Part shown: positions 45,147 to 53,696 of the stretch, piece by piece
Layout: every line of letters begins with the position of its first letter
Numbering within the stretch: position 1 is the stretch's first letter
From: UBA8079 sp965205535
GTDB taxonomy: Bacteria; Pseudomonadota; Alphaproteobacteria; UBA6615
Direction: 5' to 3'
NCBI GenBank assembly: GCA_965205535.1
Contig: CBDBHH010000005.1
Span: 2,108,001-2,172,000, forward strand
Length of the DNA stretch: 64,000 nucleotides
The notes under the pieces: model-generated
Database searches by the model: none
What the model was told of the DNA's origin: nothing
Seen by the model: the letters and a program-made list of their open reading frames with translations, nothing else
Position numbers and translations under genes: made by a program

Positions 45147-48086
45147 ATGGCGAAACGAGGGAAGAAAAGAGGGCCCAAACAGGTTGAGACGCTGACCCAC
45201 GATGCAGCGAGCCGAAAGAACATACCGACGGCAGAGCTGCAATCGACGGCGGAGCGAATGGAAGAAGCCAATCCGTTCGAGCCTGTTGTGTATCAACGAA
45301 CCAATCCACTTGCGGAAGGTGAAACCAGAGATCGTGACGGCGACCTAGACCCCCAACTCATATGGCAAGGGACTGAACTACAGCTGACGAAAGATCAAAT
45401 CGAGATACTTAAGCAAGGCGGAAAAGTCGAACTCGGTGATGCGCAATTAGTATGGCGTGGAAAAGACCAGCAGGACTGGTCAGACCTCGTTGTTCATGCG
45501 CCGCCCATCTACGTCCAAGAAAAAGTTCATCCCAAGGTTCTCATCGAAGAACTGAGACGCCAAACAAAGGAGCGCCGGGACGCGGAGAGCGACGCGCATG
45601 ACATGTTCGACTTGTTAGGGGATTTCAACGGCATCGATCCCGAAGCAAAGACCGAATTCTACCAGCATGATCAGAACTGGCAAAACCGAATGATCTTGGG
45701 GGATGGTCTCCAAGTTATGGCAAGCTTAGCCGAACGGGAAAACCTCAGGGGCAAAGTCCGCTGCATCTATTTTGATCCGCCCTACGGCATCAAGTTCAAT
45801 TCGAATTGGCAGGTCTCGACCCGCAACCGGGACGTCGATGACGGGAAAATGGATCAAGTCACGCGCGAGCCAGAACAGGTAAAGGCCTTCCGGGATACCT
45901 GGAAGGATGAGGTCCATAGCTATTTGACCTACCTCAGGGACCGTCTGACGACGATGAGAGATTTGCTGACTGAGGATGGGTCAATATTCGTTCAAATTGG
46001 CGATGAAAATGTTCATCGTGTACGCGCGTTACTAGATGAGGTTTTTGGCGAGAAAAACTTTCTCAGTCTGATATCGATCCAAACAACGTCTGGTTTCCAA
46101 GCAGAGTTTTTGGGGAATATGTCGGACTTCGTAATTTGGTATGCCAGAAGAAAAGAGAGCTGCCGGACGCATACCCCTTTTTATCGAAAAACATTCGAAC
46201 TCGGACAGGGTAATGCACGCTGGTTAATGTTTGACGATTTCACCTACCGAGGAGTGACTGCGGCAGAAAAACGAGGTGAAGTTTCAATTCCTCCGAACTC
46301 AACCCCGTACAAACCAGACACCCTGATTTCTCAAGGCCGAGCAAAAGAAAAACAGCCGTTCAAGTTCCAAGGCAAAACCTATGAGACTTGGCACAAGAAC
46401 TCACATTGGAAAGCCAATTATCCGGCTGGGATGGAACGGCTTGCGAAAGCTGGAAGAATTCACGTCGCCGAAAATTCAATTCAATACGTGAGATACCACA
46501 CCGACTTTGATGTCGCCGTGCATGGAAACATCTGGTCCGATACTGGGACCGGAAACTTTACTGATAACAAAATTTATGTTGTCCAAACCAATACCAAGGT
46601 TGTGGAGAGATGCATACAAATGGCTACGGACCCGGGTGATATCGTTTTAGATCCCACCTGCGGCTCCGGTACAACGGCGGTAGTTGCGGAGCAATGGGGA
46701 CGCAGATGGATCACAATTGATACATCTCGCGTTGCGTTGGCACTGGCTAGATCGCGGATAATGAGTGCGAGGTATCCATATTATTACCTCGCTGATAGCC
46801 CTGAAGGATTGGAGAAAGAAACCGATATTACCGGCTTGCCGCAGCCAGAAACGAAGACGCAATGCGATATTCGGCAAGGCTTCGTGTATGAGCGAGAACC
46901 ACATATCATGCTCAAAACGATCGCCAACGATGCCGGGATTGATGTGATTTGGGAACACTGGCAGGAGACACTTGAACCCCTTCGGGCTGAGCTCAATGAG
47001 GCGCTTGGCGCGTCTTGGGAAGAATGGGATGTCCCAGGAGAAGCCAGCGATGATTGGTCCGAGAATGTTAAAAATATTCATGCCGCTTGGTGGAATGGGC
47101 GCCGCCAACGACAACAGGAAATTGACAGATCTATCGCTCATAAGGCCGACGTGGAGATGTTGTACGACCGTCCCTTAGAGGATAATTCGAAGGTGCGTGT
47201 CGCTGGACCATTCACCGTAGAAAGTTTGTCCCCTCATCGAGTTATTCCCGCCGACCAGAGTGAACTTATCCGTGACCCCGAAGGAACCGAAGGGCAACTG
47301 CGTCGAAAGGAAACTTCGGCACAAGATTTTGCGACGATGGTGCTTGAAAACATGAAGTCCGCAGGTGTTCATCAGTCGGACAAGCAAGATCGTATCGAGT
47401 TTACAGCGGTGGAAGGTTGGCCGGGAGACTACATCGCGGCAAATGGCAGTTATGAACAAGACGGTGCGCCGAAGAAGGCCGCGATTTTCATCGGCCCTGA
47501 GTTTGGTTCAATCACTCGATCCGACATTATGGCGGCGGCGCGCGAAGCCAACGAGGCTCGTTTCGATTTGCTAATCGCTTGCGGCTTCAACTTTGATGCT
47601 CATTCATCAGAGATAACGAAGCTAGGTCCTCTGCCGATCCTCAAGGCCAAGATGAACCCCGACCTGCATATGGCAGATGATCTCAAGAATACGGGGGCCG
47701 GCAATCTGTTCGTGGTTTTTGGCGAACCGGATATCGAATGGGGTTTCGATGACGACGGCAACATCACGGTCGAAGTTTTAGGCATTGATGTCTTTGACCC
47801 CAAGACCGGGGAAGTGCGCGCGTCCGGCAAGGATGACATCGCGGCGTGGTTTATCGATACGGACTACAACGAAGAGAGCTTCTTCGTCCGCCATGCCTAC
47901 TTCATGGGTGCGAACGATCCCTATAAGTCTCTCAAGACCAGCCTGAAGGCTGAGATCGATGAGGAAGCCTGGGCGACACTTTACCGCGACACATCACGTC
48001 CCTTTGAACGTCCCTCCACGGGCCGCTTTGCAGTCAAAGTCATCAATCACTTTGGTGACGAAGTGATGAAGGTTTTCGGGGTTTAG
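45147..48086 (+). CDS. mod: Type III-like DNA methyltransferase (Mod), enlarged
   Basis: A 979-residue amino-methyltransferase of the beta order. DPPY (residues 210-213) comes first and the SAM motif DPTCGSGTT (502-510) comes later. EcoP1-type Mod proteins are about 650 residues. This one has about 200 residues before DPPY and about 470 after motif I, which contain no motif I can name. Expected to methylate adenine at N6, or cytosine at N4, and to give the system its sequence specificity. ATG 45147 is preferred over an in-frame start 13 codons upstream inside the PIN gene. Confidence 0.85.
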   Translation: MAKRGKKRGPKQVETLTHDAASRKNIPTAELQSTAERMEEANPFEPVVYQRTNPLAEGETRDRDGDLDPQLIWQGTELQLTKDQIEILKQGGKVELGDAQLVWRGKDQQDWSDLVVHAPPIYVQEKVHPKVLIEELRRQTKERRDAESDAHDMFDLLGDFNGIDPEAKTEFYQHDQNWQNRMILGDGLQVMASLAERENLRGKVRCIYFDPPYGIKFNSNWQVSTRNRDVDDGKMDQVTREPEQVKAFRDTWKDEVHSYLTYLRDRLTTMRDLLTEDGSIFVQIGDENVHRVRALLDEVFGEKNFLSLISIQTTSGFQAEFLGNMSDFVIWYARRKESCRTHTPFYRKTFELGQGNARWLMFDDFTYRGVTAAEKRGEVSIPPNSTPYKPDTLISQGRAKEKQPFKFQGKTYETWHKNSHWKANYPAGMERLAKAGRIHVAENSIQYVRYHTDFDVAVHGNIWSDTGTGNFTDNKIYVVQTNTKVVERCIQMATDPGDIVLDPTCGSGTTAVVAEQWGRRWITIDTSRVALALARSRIMSARYPYYYLADSPEGLEKETDITGLPQPETKTQCDIRQGFVYEREPHIMLKTIANDAGIDVIWEHWQETLEPLRAELNEALGASWEEWDVPGEASDDWSENVKNIHAAWWNGRRQRQQEIDRSIAHKADVEMLYDRPLEDNSKVRVAGPFTVESLSPHRVIPADQSELIRDPEGTEGQLRRKETSAQDFATMVLENMKSAGVHQSDKQDRIEFTAVEGWPGDYIAANGSYEQDGAPKKAAIFIGPEFGSITRSDIMAAAREANEARFDLLIACGFNFDAHSSEITKLGPLPILKAKMNPDLHMADDLKNTGAGNLFVVFGEPDIEWGFDDDGNITVEVLGIDVFDPKTGEVRASGKDDIAAWFIDTDYNEESFFVRHAYFMGANDPYKSLKTSLKAEIDEEAWATLYRDTSRPFERPSTGRFAVKVINHFGDEVMKVFGV

Positions 48087-48097
48087 GACATCTAGAA

Positions 48098-49009
48098 ATG
48101 TTCAATTTGTTGATAAGCGGTAACGAGGACGCATTCGATGGTAAACCCTGGACCCTAGAGCGGCCGCGTGTTTTTGAGCACACAAGCGATGCAATCAAAC
48201 AACGCTATCAAGACTTAGATAATCAACAGTTATCTGAGCTCTACAATTTCCCGACGCTATTCGCATTCGAGAGCGGTATCGGAAAGAACGCTAGATTAGG
48301 AAGGATTGAGCGCGCCCTAATGAGGCAGGGCGAAGTCCGGATCGAGTATTCTTTTGTCGATGGTTTACCAGAGATTACCTCCGAACAGTTCCAGGCACTG
48401 AGATGGGAACTAGAAGTTTCAGACGGGGAATATAACCGTACTCATTGGGCTGTTAAGGACGTGGATTTGGCAGCAGAGCTGATCTCTGCCGGTTTGATTA
48501 ATCAGGATCAGTTAGACGATTTAGCTGAAGATTGGCGTTTGTTGTTCAGTGCTGAACCAGCCGCGCCGCCCATGCATATTCAGCCAACTGTCTTCAAAAT
48601 GCCGACGGGAACCGTTGAGCCCGATTTGGTCTCGATGATGCTACCTCTCAGTGCGGACTTTGGCCCAGTGTTCGATACCGTCAGTCGTGCCGGATTAGAT
48701 TTGGGACTAAGGGTGTTGAATGCGAACCAAGTTTGGGAAGAAACGGAAATCATCCAGGATATATTTTCTTTGATATTTCGTTCCAAGTTTGTCGTCTGTG
48801 ACTTTAGCGGAAGGAACCCAAATGTTTTTTATGAGGCCGGAATTGCTCACACGCTCGGACGTACAGTAATCCCGATTGTTCAGAACATCGACGATATCCC
48901 ATTTGACCTTCGACATCATCGACACGTTGTTTACTTGAACAATGAGGAGGGCAGGCGGGCTCTTCTTGAGGCTCTAGTGCCGAGAATGACGGCGTTGGCT
49001 GAAAAGTGA
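48098..49009 (+). CDS. Putative effector with TIR/deoxyribosyltransferase-like C-terminal domain
   Basis: A 303-residue two-part protein. Residues 1-150 form a domain I do not recognise, with ERPRVFEHTSDAIKQRY, LFAFESGIGKNARLG and NRTHWAVKDVDLA. Residues 178-303 look like a Rossmann-type TIR-like or nucleoside-deoxyribosyltransferase-like domain: MLPLSADFGPVFD, then FVVCDFSGRNPNVFYEAGIA (232-250), HTLGR, and DDIPFDLRHHRHVVYL. The Glu in FYEAG is the candidate catalytic residue. It lies 11 bases after mod and 5 bases before the helicase gene. Nucleotide or NAD+ cleavage is a guess from fold. Confidence 0.6.
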   Translation: MFNLLISGNEDAFDGKPWTLERPRVFEHTSDAIKQRYQDLDNQQLSELYNFPTLFAFESGIGKNARLGRIERALMRQGEVRIEYSFVDGLPEITSEQFQALRWELEVSDGEYNRTHWAVKDVDLAAELISAGLINQDQLDDLAEDWRLLFSAEPAAPPMHIQPTVFKMPTGTVEPDLVSMMLPLSADFGPVFDTVSRAGLDLGLRVLNANQVWEETEIIQDIFSLIFRSKFVVCDFSGRNPNVFYEAGIAHTLGRTVIPIVQNIDDIPFDLRHHRHVVYLNNEEGRRALLEALVPRMTALAEK

Positions 49010-49014
49010 GCTAG

Positions 49015-51120
49015 ATGAACTTCCTTCTCGCAGACACCTTCCAGTCAGCGCTGGCCAAGCTTTCAAATGATGAGCAGAAGGCCGTTAAACTGACGGTATT
49101 CGACCTTCAGCAAGATCCGTCCAATCCGGGATTAAAACTCCATCGCATCGACAAATCGAAAGATCCGAACTTCTGGTCAGTTCGGGTAAACCGCGACGTA
49201 CGTCTGATCATTCACAAGACCCAATCGAGTTTTCTGATTGCCTATGTGGATCATCATGACGATGCCTATAAGTGGGCAGAGCGTCGTCGGATCGATATGC
49301 ATCCACGAACGGGAGCCGCGCAGATCGTTGAGGTCCGCGAGCGGGTCGAAGAGATCACCATCCCGTCCTATGTCCAATCCCAAGAGCCAGAAGTTCAGGA
49401 AGCTGCGGAAGCTTCGCCACGTTTCCTTCCGCCGCTGTTCCTGGAGTTAACGGAAGAAGATCTACTGAAAGTCGGCGTGCCTGAAGATTGGGTCGATGAC
49501 GTTCGAAATGCGTCCGAGGATAACTTCTTCGAATTGACCGACCATATCCCTGCAGAAGCTGCCGAGGCGCTTCTCGACTACGTTTCTACGGGTAGTCTTG
49601 TCGTGCCCGGCAGCGTCGAGAAGGGGAGCGATCCCTTTGCACATCCCGATGCGCTGCGCCGCTTTCGGGTTATGGAGAATGTCGAGGAGCTGGAACAGGC
49701 GCTCAACTACCCTTGGGACAAGTGGGCCATATACCTCCATCCCAATCAGCGTGAATTGGTCAATTCAAACTATTCCGGCCCGGCACGTGTCGCTGGCTCG
49801 GCAGGAACCGGTAAGACCGTCGTCGCTCTTCATCGCGCGGCGCATATCCTGCGCAATGAACCGAATGCGAAATTGCTTGTTACGACCTTCTCAAGCCCGC
49901 TCTCGAACGCATTGGAGCATAAGCTTCGACTACTCATGGGTGAGGACGGGAACTTCGATCACAAGGTCTCCATCAGGCCGTTTGAAGGAGTAGCACGGGA
50001 ACTGTTCACACTGATAAATGGGCATGACCCGAACGTTGCACGGCAAGAGCACGTGACGGCCGCATTGACGACTGCGATGCAAGAACAAGAACTGAGTGGT
50101 TTCACAGACCGTTTCGTCCTGTCCGAGTGGCGCTACGTGATCGATGCCTGGCAGATCGACAGCTTGGATGCTTATGCCAATGTCCCGAGGTTGGGTCGAA
50201 AAAACCGCTTAGGCAGTAAGCAACGGGAGCGGCTTTGGCCGATGTTCGAACGCGCCAAGCAGCTTTTGAGCGATCAACGGCGATATACCTCAGCGACCGT
50301 ATTTGGCGGCGTCGCCAATCACTACAAGAGCTCTGACGCTAAACCTTTTACACACATCATCGTTGACGAAGCCCAAGACCTTGGTGTTCCGGAACTGAAG
50401 ATGATCGCGGCGATTGCGCCTGCTAATCCGCAGGCCCTGTTTTTTGCTGGCGATCTCGGGCAGCGAATATTCCAGGAGCCATTTTCTTGGCTCGGGTTAG
50501 GGATCGACATACGTGGCCGTTCGCACACACTGAAGGTCAACTACCGTACGTCTCACCAAATCCGACAAGCAGCCGACAAGCTCCTACCGGATGTCGTGCG
50601 TGATGTTGACGGCATCGAAGAAGATCGTCGCGGAATGGTTTCGATCTTCAATGGTCCTGATCCGGAAGTGTTCAAGTACGCGTCGGCTGATGACGAGACC
50701 AAGGCCACCGGACGTGCAATCCAAGAAGCCATCGATGAAGGCATGCCGCCCGAGGAGGTCGGCGTGTTCGTACGCTCGGAGAACGAGCTCTCTCGTGCGC
50801 GTCAGGCTGCCAAAGAAGGCGGTCAGAAGCCGTTGGAGCTATCCGACAGAGTAGAAGATCGAACCGGGAAAGTAGCCATCGGCACAATGCACCTGGCGAA
50901 GGGTCTGGAATTTCGTCAGGTCATCGTCATGGCCTGCGACGATGAAGTGCTGCCCGACCAGGATCGTATCGATACGGTGGCGGATGAGGTCGAACTGGAC
51001 GAGGTCTACGAGACGGAGCGACAGCTATTTTACGTCGCATGTACCCGTGCCCGCGAGAAGCTAATAATCTCGGGTGTAGAGCCAGCTTCAGAATTTCTCG
51101 CAGATATAGTGAATGGATAG
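49015..51120 (+). CDS. RelE-like domain fused to UvrD/PcrA-family helicase
   Basis: A 701-residue fusion. Residues 1-97 resemble a RelE/ParE-type toxin: VFDLQQDPSNPGLKLHRID, NFWSVRVNRDVRLIIHK, and YVDHHDDAYKWAERR. A linker with VGVPEDWVDDVRNASEDNF leads to an SF1 helicase: Walker A GSAGTGKT (261-268), IIVDEAQDLGVPEL, VNYRTSHQIRQA, HLAKGLEFRQVIVM, and motif VI LFYVACTRAREKLI. Complete helicase motifs suggest activity. The toxin domain may sense ribosomes or RNA. Its start is 5 bases after the upstream stop. Confidence 0.8.
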   Translation: MNFLLADTFQSALAKLSNDEQKAVKLTVFDLQQDPSNPGLKLHRIDKSKDPNFWSVRVNRDVRLIIHKTQSSFLIAYVDHHDDAYKWAERRRIDMHPRTGAAQIVEVRERVEEITIPSYVQSQEPEVQEAAEASPRFLPPLFLELTEEDLLKVGVPEDWVDDVRNASEDNFFELTDHIPAEAAEALLDYVSTGSLVVPGSVEKGSDPFAHPDALRRFRVMENVEELEQALNYPWDKWAIYLHPNQRELVNSNYSGPARVAGSAGTGKTVVALHRAAHILRNEPNAKLLVTTFSSPLSNALEHKLRLLMGEDGNFDHKVSIRPFEGVARELFTLINGHDPNVARQEHVTAALTTAMQEQELSGFTDRFVLSEWRYVIDAWQIDSLDAYANVPRLGRKNRLGSKQRERLWPMFERAKQLLSDQRRYTSATVFGGVANHYKSSDAKPFTHIIVDEAQDLGVPELKMIAAIAPANPQALFFAGDLGQRIFQEPFSWLGLGIDIRGRSHTLKVNYRTSHQIRQAADKLLPDVVRDVDGIEEDRRGMVSIFNGPDPEVFKYASADDETKATGRAIQEAIDEGMPPEEVGVFVRSENELSRARQAAKEGGQKPLELSDRVEDRTGKVAIGTMHLAKGLEFRQVIVMACDDEVLPDQDRIDTVADEVELDEVYETERQLFYVACTRAREKLIISGVEPASEFLADIVNG

Positions 51121-51619
51121 CGGTGCTGACGCAGGATGCTCCAAAAAAAACTCTCCAACCAAAGTTAATCTTAGTTCCGCCTAACACCGAGTGGTTCATT
51201 GCAATATCTGACAGCGGAATGAAATAGGCACGTTCGGACATACTGACTGGCAGTCAGAGACTCCGTTTCTACATACGGTCCGTTTTCCCATTTGGGTCAA
51301 GGAGTTGAACCACTGAAGGCGCTGGGCTGGGTATGGAAGGTTGAGTATAGGTATTGAGTCGAGTTTGCCGGAGCCTATCCGGCAACCCTAACAATGAGGT
51401 CGTCGATCCCTTCACTCGAACTTTCGGGAATTGGCTGAAAGAGCGCGACGACCTCCAAAGCTTGTCGTCTAAGTGATCACCTATTTGATGACCAATAACG
51501 ACATACCGTTCGCTCATTGAGCGCAACGGGGCTTTGTCGCGCCAAGTCGACGCGCTACCTATTCATTACCTTGAGCGCCATTGGGTGATGTCGGCGTGAT
51601 GGAAAGACCGCGGAAAATC
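51121..51619. other. Gene-free stretch between island operon and tRNA-Thr
   Basis: About 500 bases without a supportable gene. A short stretch near 51,390-51,470 read on the plus strand (NNEVVDPFTRTFGNWLKERD) loosely recalls a tyrosine-recombinase segment but is stop-interrupted and too weak to call. The only longer open frame, on the minus strand at 51,269-51,526, lacks a family match. Confidence 0.5.
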
Positions 51620-51695
51620 TGGTGCCGGCTAGAGGACTCGAACCCCTGACCTACTGATTACAAATCAGCCGCTCTACCAACTGAGCTAAGCCGGC
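51620..51695 (-). tRNA. tRNA-Thr(TGT)
   Basis: Cloverleaf on the minus strand: acceptor GCCGGCT pairs with AGCCGGC, D-loop TTAGCTCAGTTGGTAGAGC, anticodon loop TTTGTAA giving anticodon TGT, T-arm GGGGTTCGAGTCC, and encoded ACCA end (51620-51623). Total 76 bases with CCA. Its 3' end faces the island. Confidence 0.97.
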
Positions 51696-51859
51696 CCCTG
51701 TCTTGAACGGCGGGACAATAGGCGCGGCACCGCGCGCCCCGCAAGCCTGTTCGTTCGCGAAACATCCCGGCGCCAATATTTGGTCCGGCTGCTTGCCATC
51801 GCGCGTGGTTCTGGCGACAGTCACCGGATCGCGTAACGAGGACGACAGGGGCGAGACGA

Positions 51860-52888
51860 ATGACCGACAAGCGGATTGCGATTGTGGGGGCAGGGGCGAA
51901 CGGTGCGGCGTTCGGGGCCGACATGGTCAACGCCGGCCTCGAGGTCAGCCTCATCGATCAATGGCCCGCCCATGTCGAGGCGATGCGCGCCTACGGTCTG
52001 CGTGTCGAGATGCCCGACGAGACGGTCATCACGCCGGTGAATGCCTTCCACATCTGCGATGTCGCGACGATGCAGCAGCCATTCGACATCGTGTTCCTGG
52101 GGGTGAAGGCCTACGACACCCGTTGGGCGTGCGAACTGATCAAACCGCTGGTCGCGCCGGACGGGCTGGTTGTCGGCTTGCAGAACGGCATGACCCTCGA
52201 CGATGTTGCCGACATCATGGGCCCAGAACGCACGATGGGCGCGGTGATCGAGGTTGCGGCGGGCCTGTACGAGGCCGGGGTCGTGACCCGCCAGACCGGA
52301 CCTGACGGCACGTGGTTTGGCGTGGGTGCCTATGACGATGCAACCCGCGGGCGCGAACAGGATGTCGTCGACATCCTGCGCCATGCCGGCGATGCCGAGA
52401 TCAAGGAAGATATCCGCTCGGCCAAGTGGATGAAGCTCGTCGTCAACGCGGCCGAGTTCCTGCCGTCGTCGATCCTCGGCCTGCCGCTGGCCGACGCCAT
52501 CAAGGAACCGGGCATGCGCGAGGTCATGATGGCGTCGGGTCGCGAGGCGGTGCACACGGCAATGGCGCTCGGCCATGACCTGGTGCCGATCTTCGGCAAG
52601 GACAAGGTCGAGGCCAACGATCCGGACGGCTATGCGACGGTGTTGCTCGATGCGGTGCTGTCGGATTGGACGCTGCCGGATACGAGGGTCACGGTGCTGC
52701 AGGATTGGGACAAGGGACGCCGCGCGGAAGTTGCGGACATCAACGGGCTGGTCGTTCGCGAGGGTGAGCGGCTTGGCAGCGCTGTGCCGGTTAACGGGGC
52801 GTTGGTCGACATCGCGACGCGCATCGAGCGAGGTGACCTTGCAGCCGATGCGTCAAACGCCGATCTTCTGCGCGCGCTGCTCGACTGA
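51860..52888 (+). CDS. Ketopantoate reductase (PanE/ApbA)-family protein, copy 2
   Basis: A 342-residue NADP-dependent reductase with the Rossmann site IAIVGAGANGAAFGADM and the lysine region SAKWMKLVVNAAEF. It is a clear paralogue of the 36.4-37.4 kb protein: both have a conserved HVEAxRAxGL segment after the first beta strand. It stands alone downstream of tRNA-Thr. True PanE activity is possible, but a general 2-oxoacid reductase role is equally likely. Confidence 0.82.
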   Translation: MTDKRIAIVGAGANGAAFGADMVNAGLEVSLIDQWPAHVEAMRAYGLRVEMPDETVITPVNAFHICDVATMQQPFDIVFLGVKAYDTRWACELIKPLVAPDGLVVGLQNGMTLDDVADIMGPERTMGAVIEVAAGLYEAGVVTRQTGPDGTWFGVGAYDDATRGREQDVVDILRHAGDAEIKEDIRSAKWMKLVVNAAEFLPSSILGLPLADAIKEPGMREVMMASGREAVHTAMALGHDLVPIFGKDKVEANDPDGYATVLLDAVLSDWTLPDTRVTVLQDWDKGRRAEVADINGLVVREGERLGSAVPVNGALVDIATRIERGDLAADASNADLLRALLD

Positions 52889-52900
52889 CGGGAAATTTGG

Positions 52901-53566
52901 TCAGTTGCCGTCGGGGAGGGCTGCCAGTTCGTCTGCCTTTGCATGCATGGCCGCGATGAAGCCGTCGAAACCGCGGTCGCGCAACACGGAAGAGAACTCC
53001 GAACGGTGCAAGGCCAGCAGACTGATGGTCTCATCCAGATAGACGTCCAGAATGCGCCAGCCCCCGTCGGCGGGTTGCACGAGGTAGTCGATCGGGACAG
53101 TCGGCGCCTCGGCCCGCAGGTAGCGTGCGTGAACGATCTTGCGTCCGGATTGGGCGTCTTCGCTGCCTTCGATTTCGAACCCCTGGTCTGCAGCGCCAAC
53201 AAATCGGCTTGCATGAGTGGCGACCATGAACCGGGCAAAGGCTTCGATGAAGGCTTCGCGCTGGCGCTTGTTCCAACCTCGGAACGTGCGAACGCCGACG
53301 GCAACTTCGCCCATGGCATCGATCGCGAATGTGCCTTCCATCAACTCGCCGAGCGCCGCACTTCGCGCGGCGCTCCCGCCCGTCGGGGGGTTCGCCAGGA
53401 TGTCGAGCAATCCATTCTGGAGCATCTCGACCGGCGCTGTTTCCGTGCTTTGCGCAGATGCGTGCTGGCCGGCGACGAGGAGGGATATGGCAATCGCGAT
53501 GGCGCCGAATACGGACATCATGCGGGTCGACCAATTTACGGAGTACAGGGAAGGGAAACGTGGCAT
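52901..53566 (-). CDS. MlaC/HpnM-like periplasmic lipid-transport protein
   Basis: A 221-residue exported protein of the Ttg2D/MlaC family. After a signal segment (GAIAIAISLLVAGQHASAQS) the mature part has FRGWNKRQREAFIEAFARFM and PIDYLVQPADGGWRILDVYLD, which are typical. The family shuttles phospholipid, or in the HpnM branch hopanoid, across the periplasm. It is divergent from the HpnN-like transporter, which supports the HpnM identity, but the two branches cannot be separated by eye. Confidence 0.78.
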   Translation of the reverse strand: MPRFPSLYSVNWSTRMMSVFGAIAIAISLLVAGQHASAQSTETAPVEMLQNGLLDILANPPTGGSAARSAALGELMEGTFAIDAMGEVAVGVRTFRGWNKRQREAFIEAFARFMVATHASRFVGAADQGFEIEGSEDAQSGRKIVHARYLRAEAPTVPIDYLVQPADGGWRILDVYLDETISLLALHRSEFSSVLRDRGFDGFIAAMHAKADELAALPDGN

Positions 53567-53696
53567 CGATACATCTGCTCGTGAAATGATGGCAGGAAAC
53601 TAGGCTTTGAACGATGCCTCAGCAAGGCATCGGATTTTTTTCCAATTCGAACGGTCGACCGTTTAAACCTCGTAGAAGTTTTCTGACCCCTGGCAG

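Larger units (their letters stand above)
40441..51619. mobile_element. Genomic island with type III-like restriction operon, abutting tRNA-Thr
   Basis: From just after uspA to the CCA end of tRNA-Thr the sequence is clearly more A+T-rich than its surroundings. For example 48181-48240 counts 23 of 60 G+C by hand, against 42 of 60 at 33061-33120. It holds an accessory defence operon and two low-confidence remnants at the left end. The tRNA 3' end points toward the island, the usual side for integration. I could not find an integrase or a repeat of the tRNA end at the left border, so the boundaries are approximate. Confidence 0.6.

Noticed and set aside
51390..51470. Possible tyrosine-recombinase remnant
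   Set aside because: Only a short NNEVVDPFTRTFGNWLKERD-like stretch is seen before stops; catalytic residues are missing.
51269..51526. 85-codon minus-strand frame between the helicase gene and tRNA-Thr
   Set aside because: No family match and no ribosome site; composition is not like a gene.
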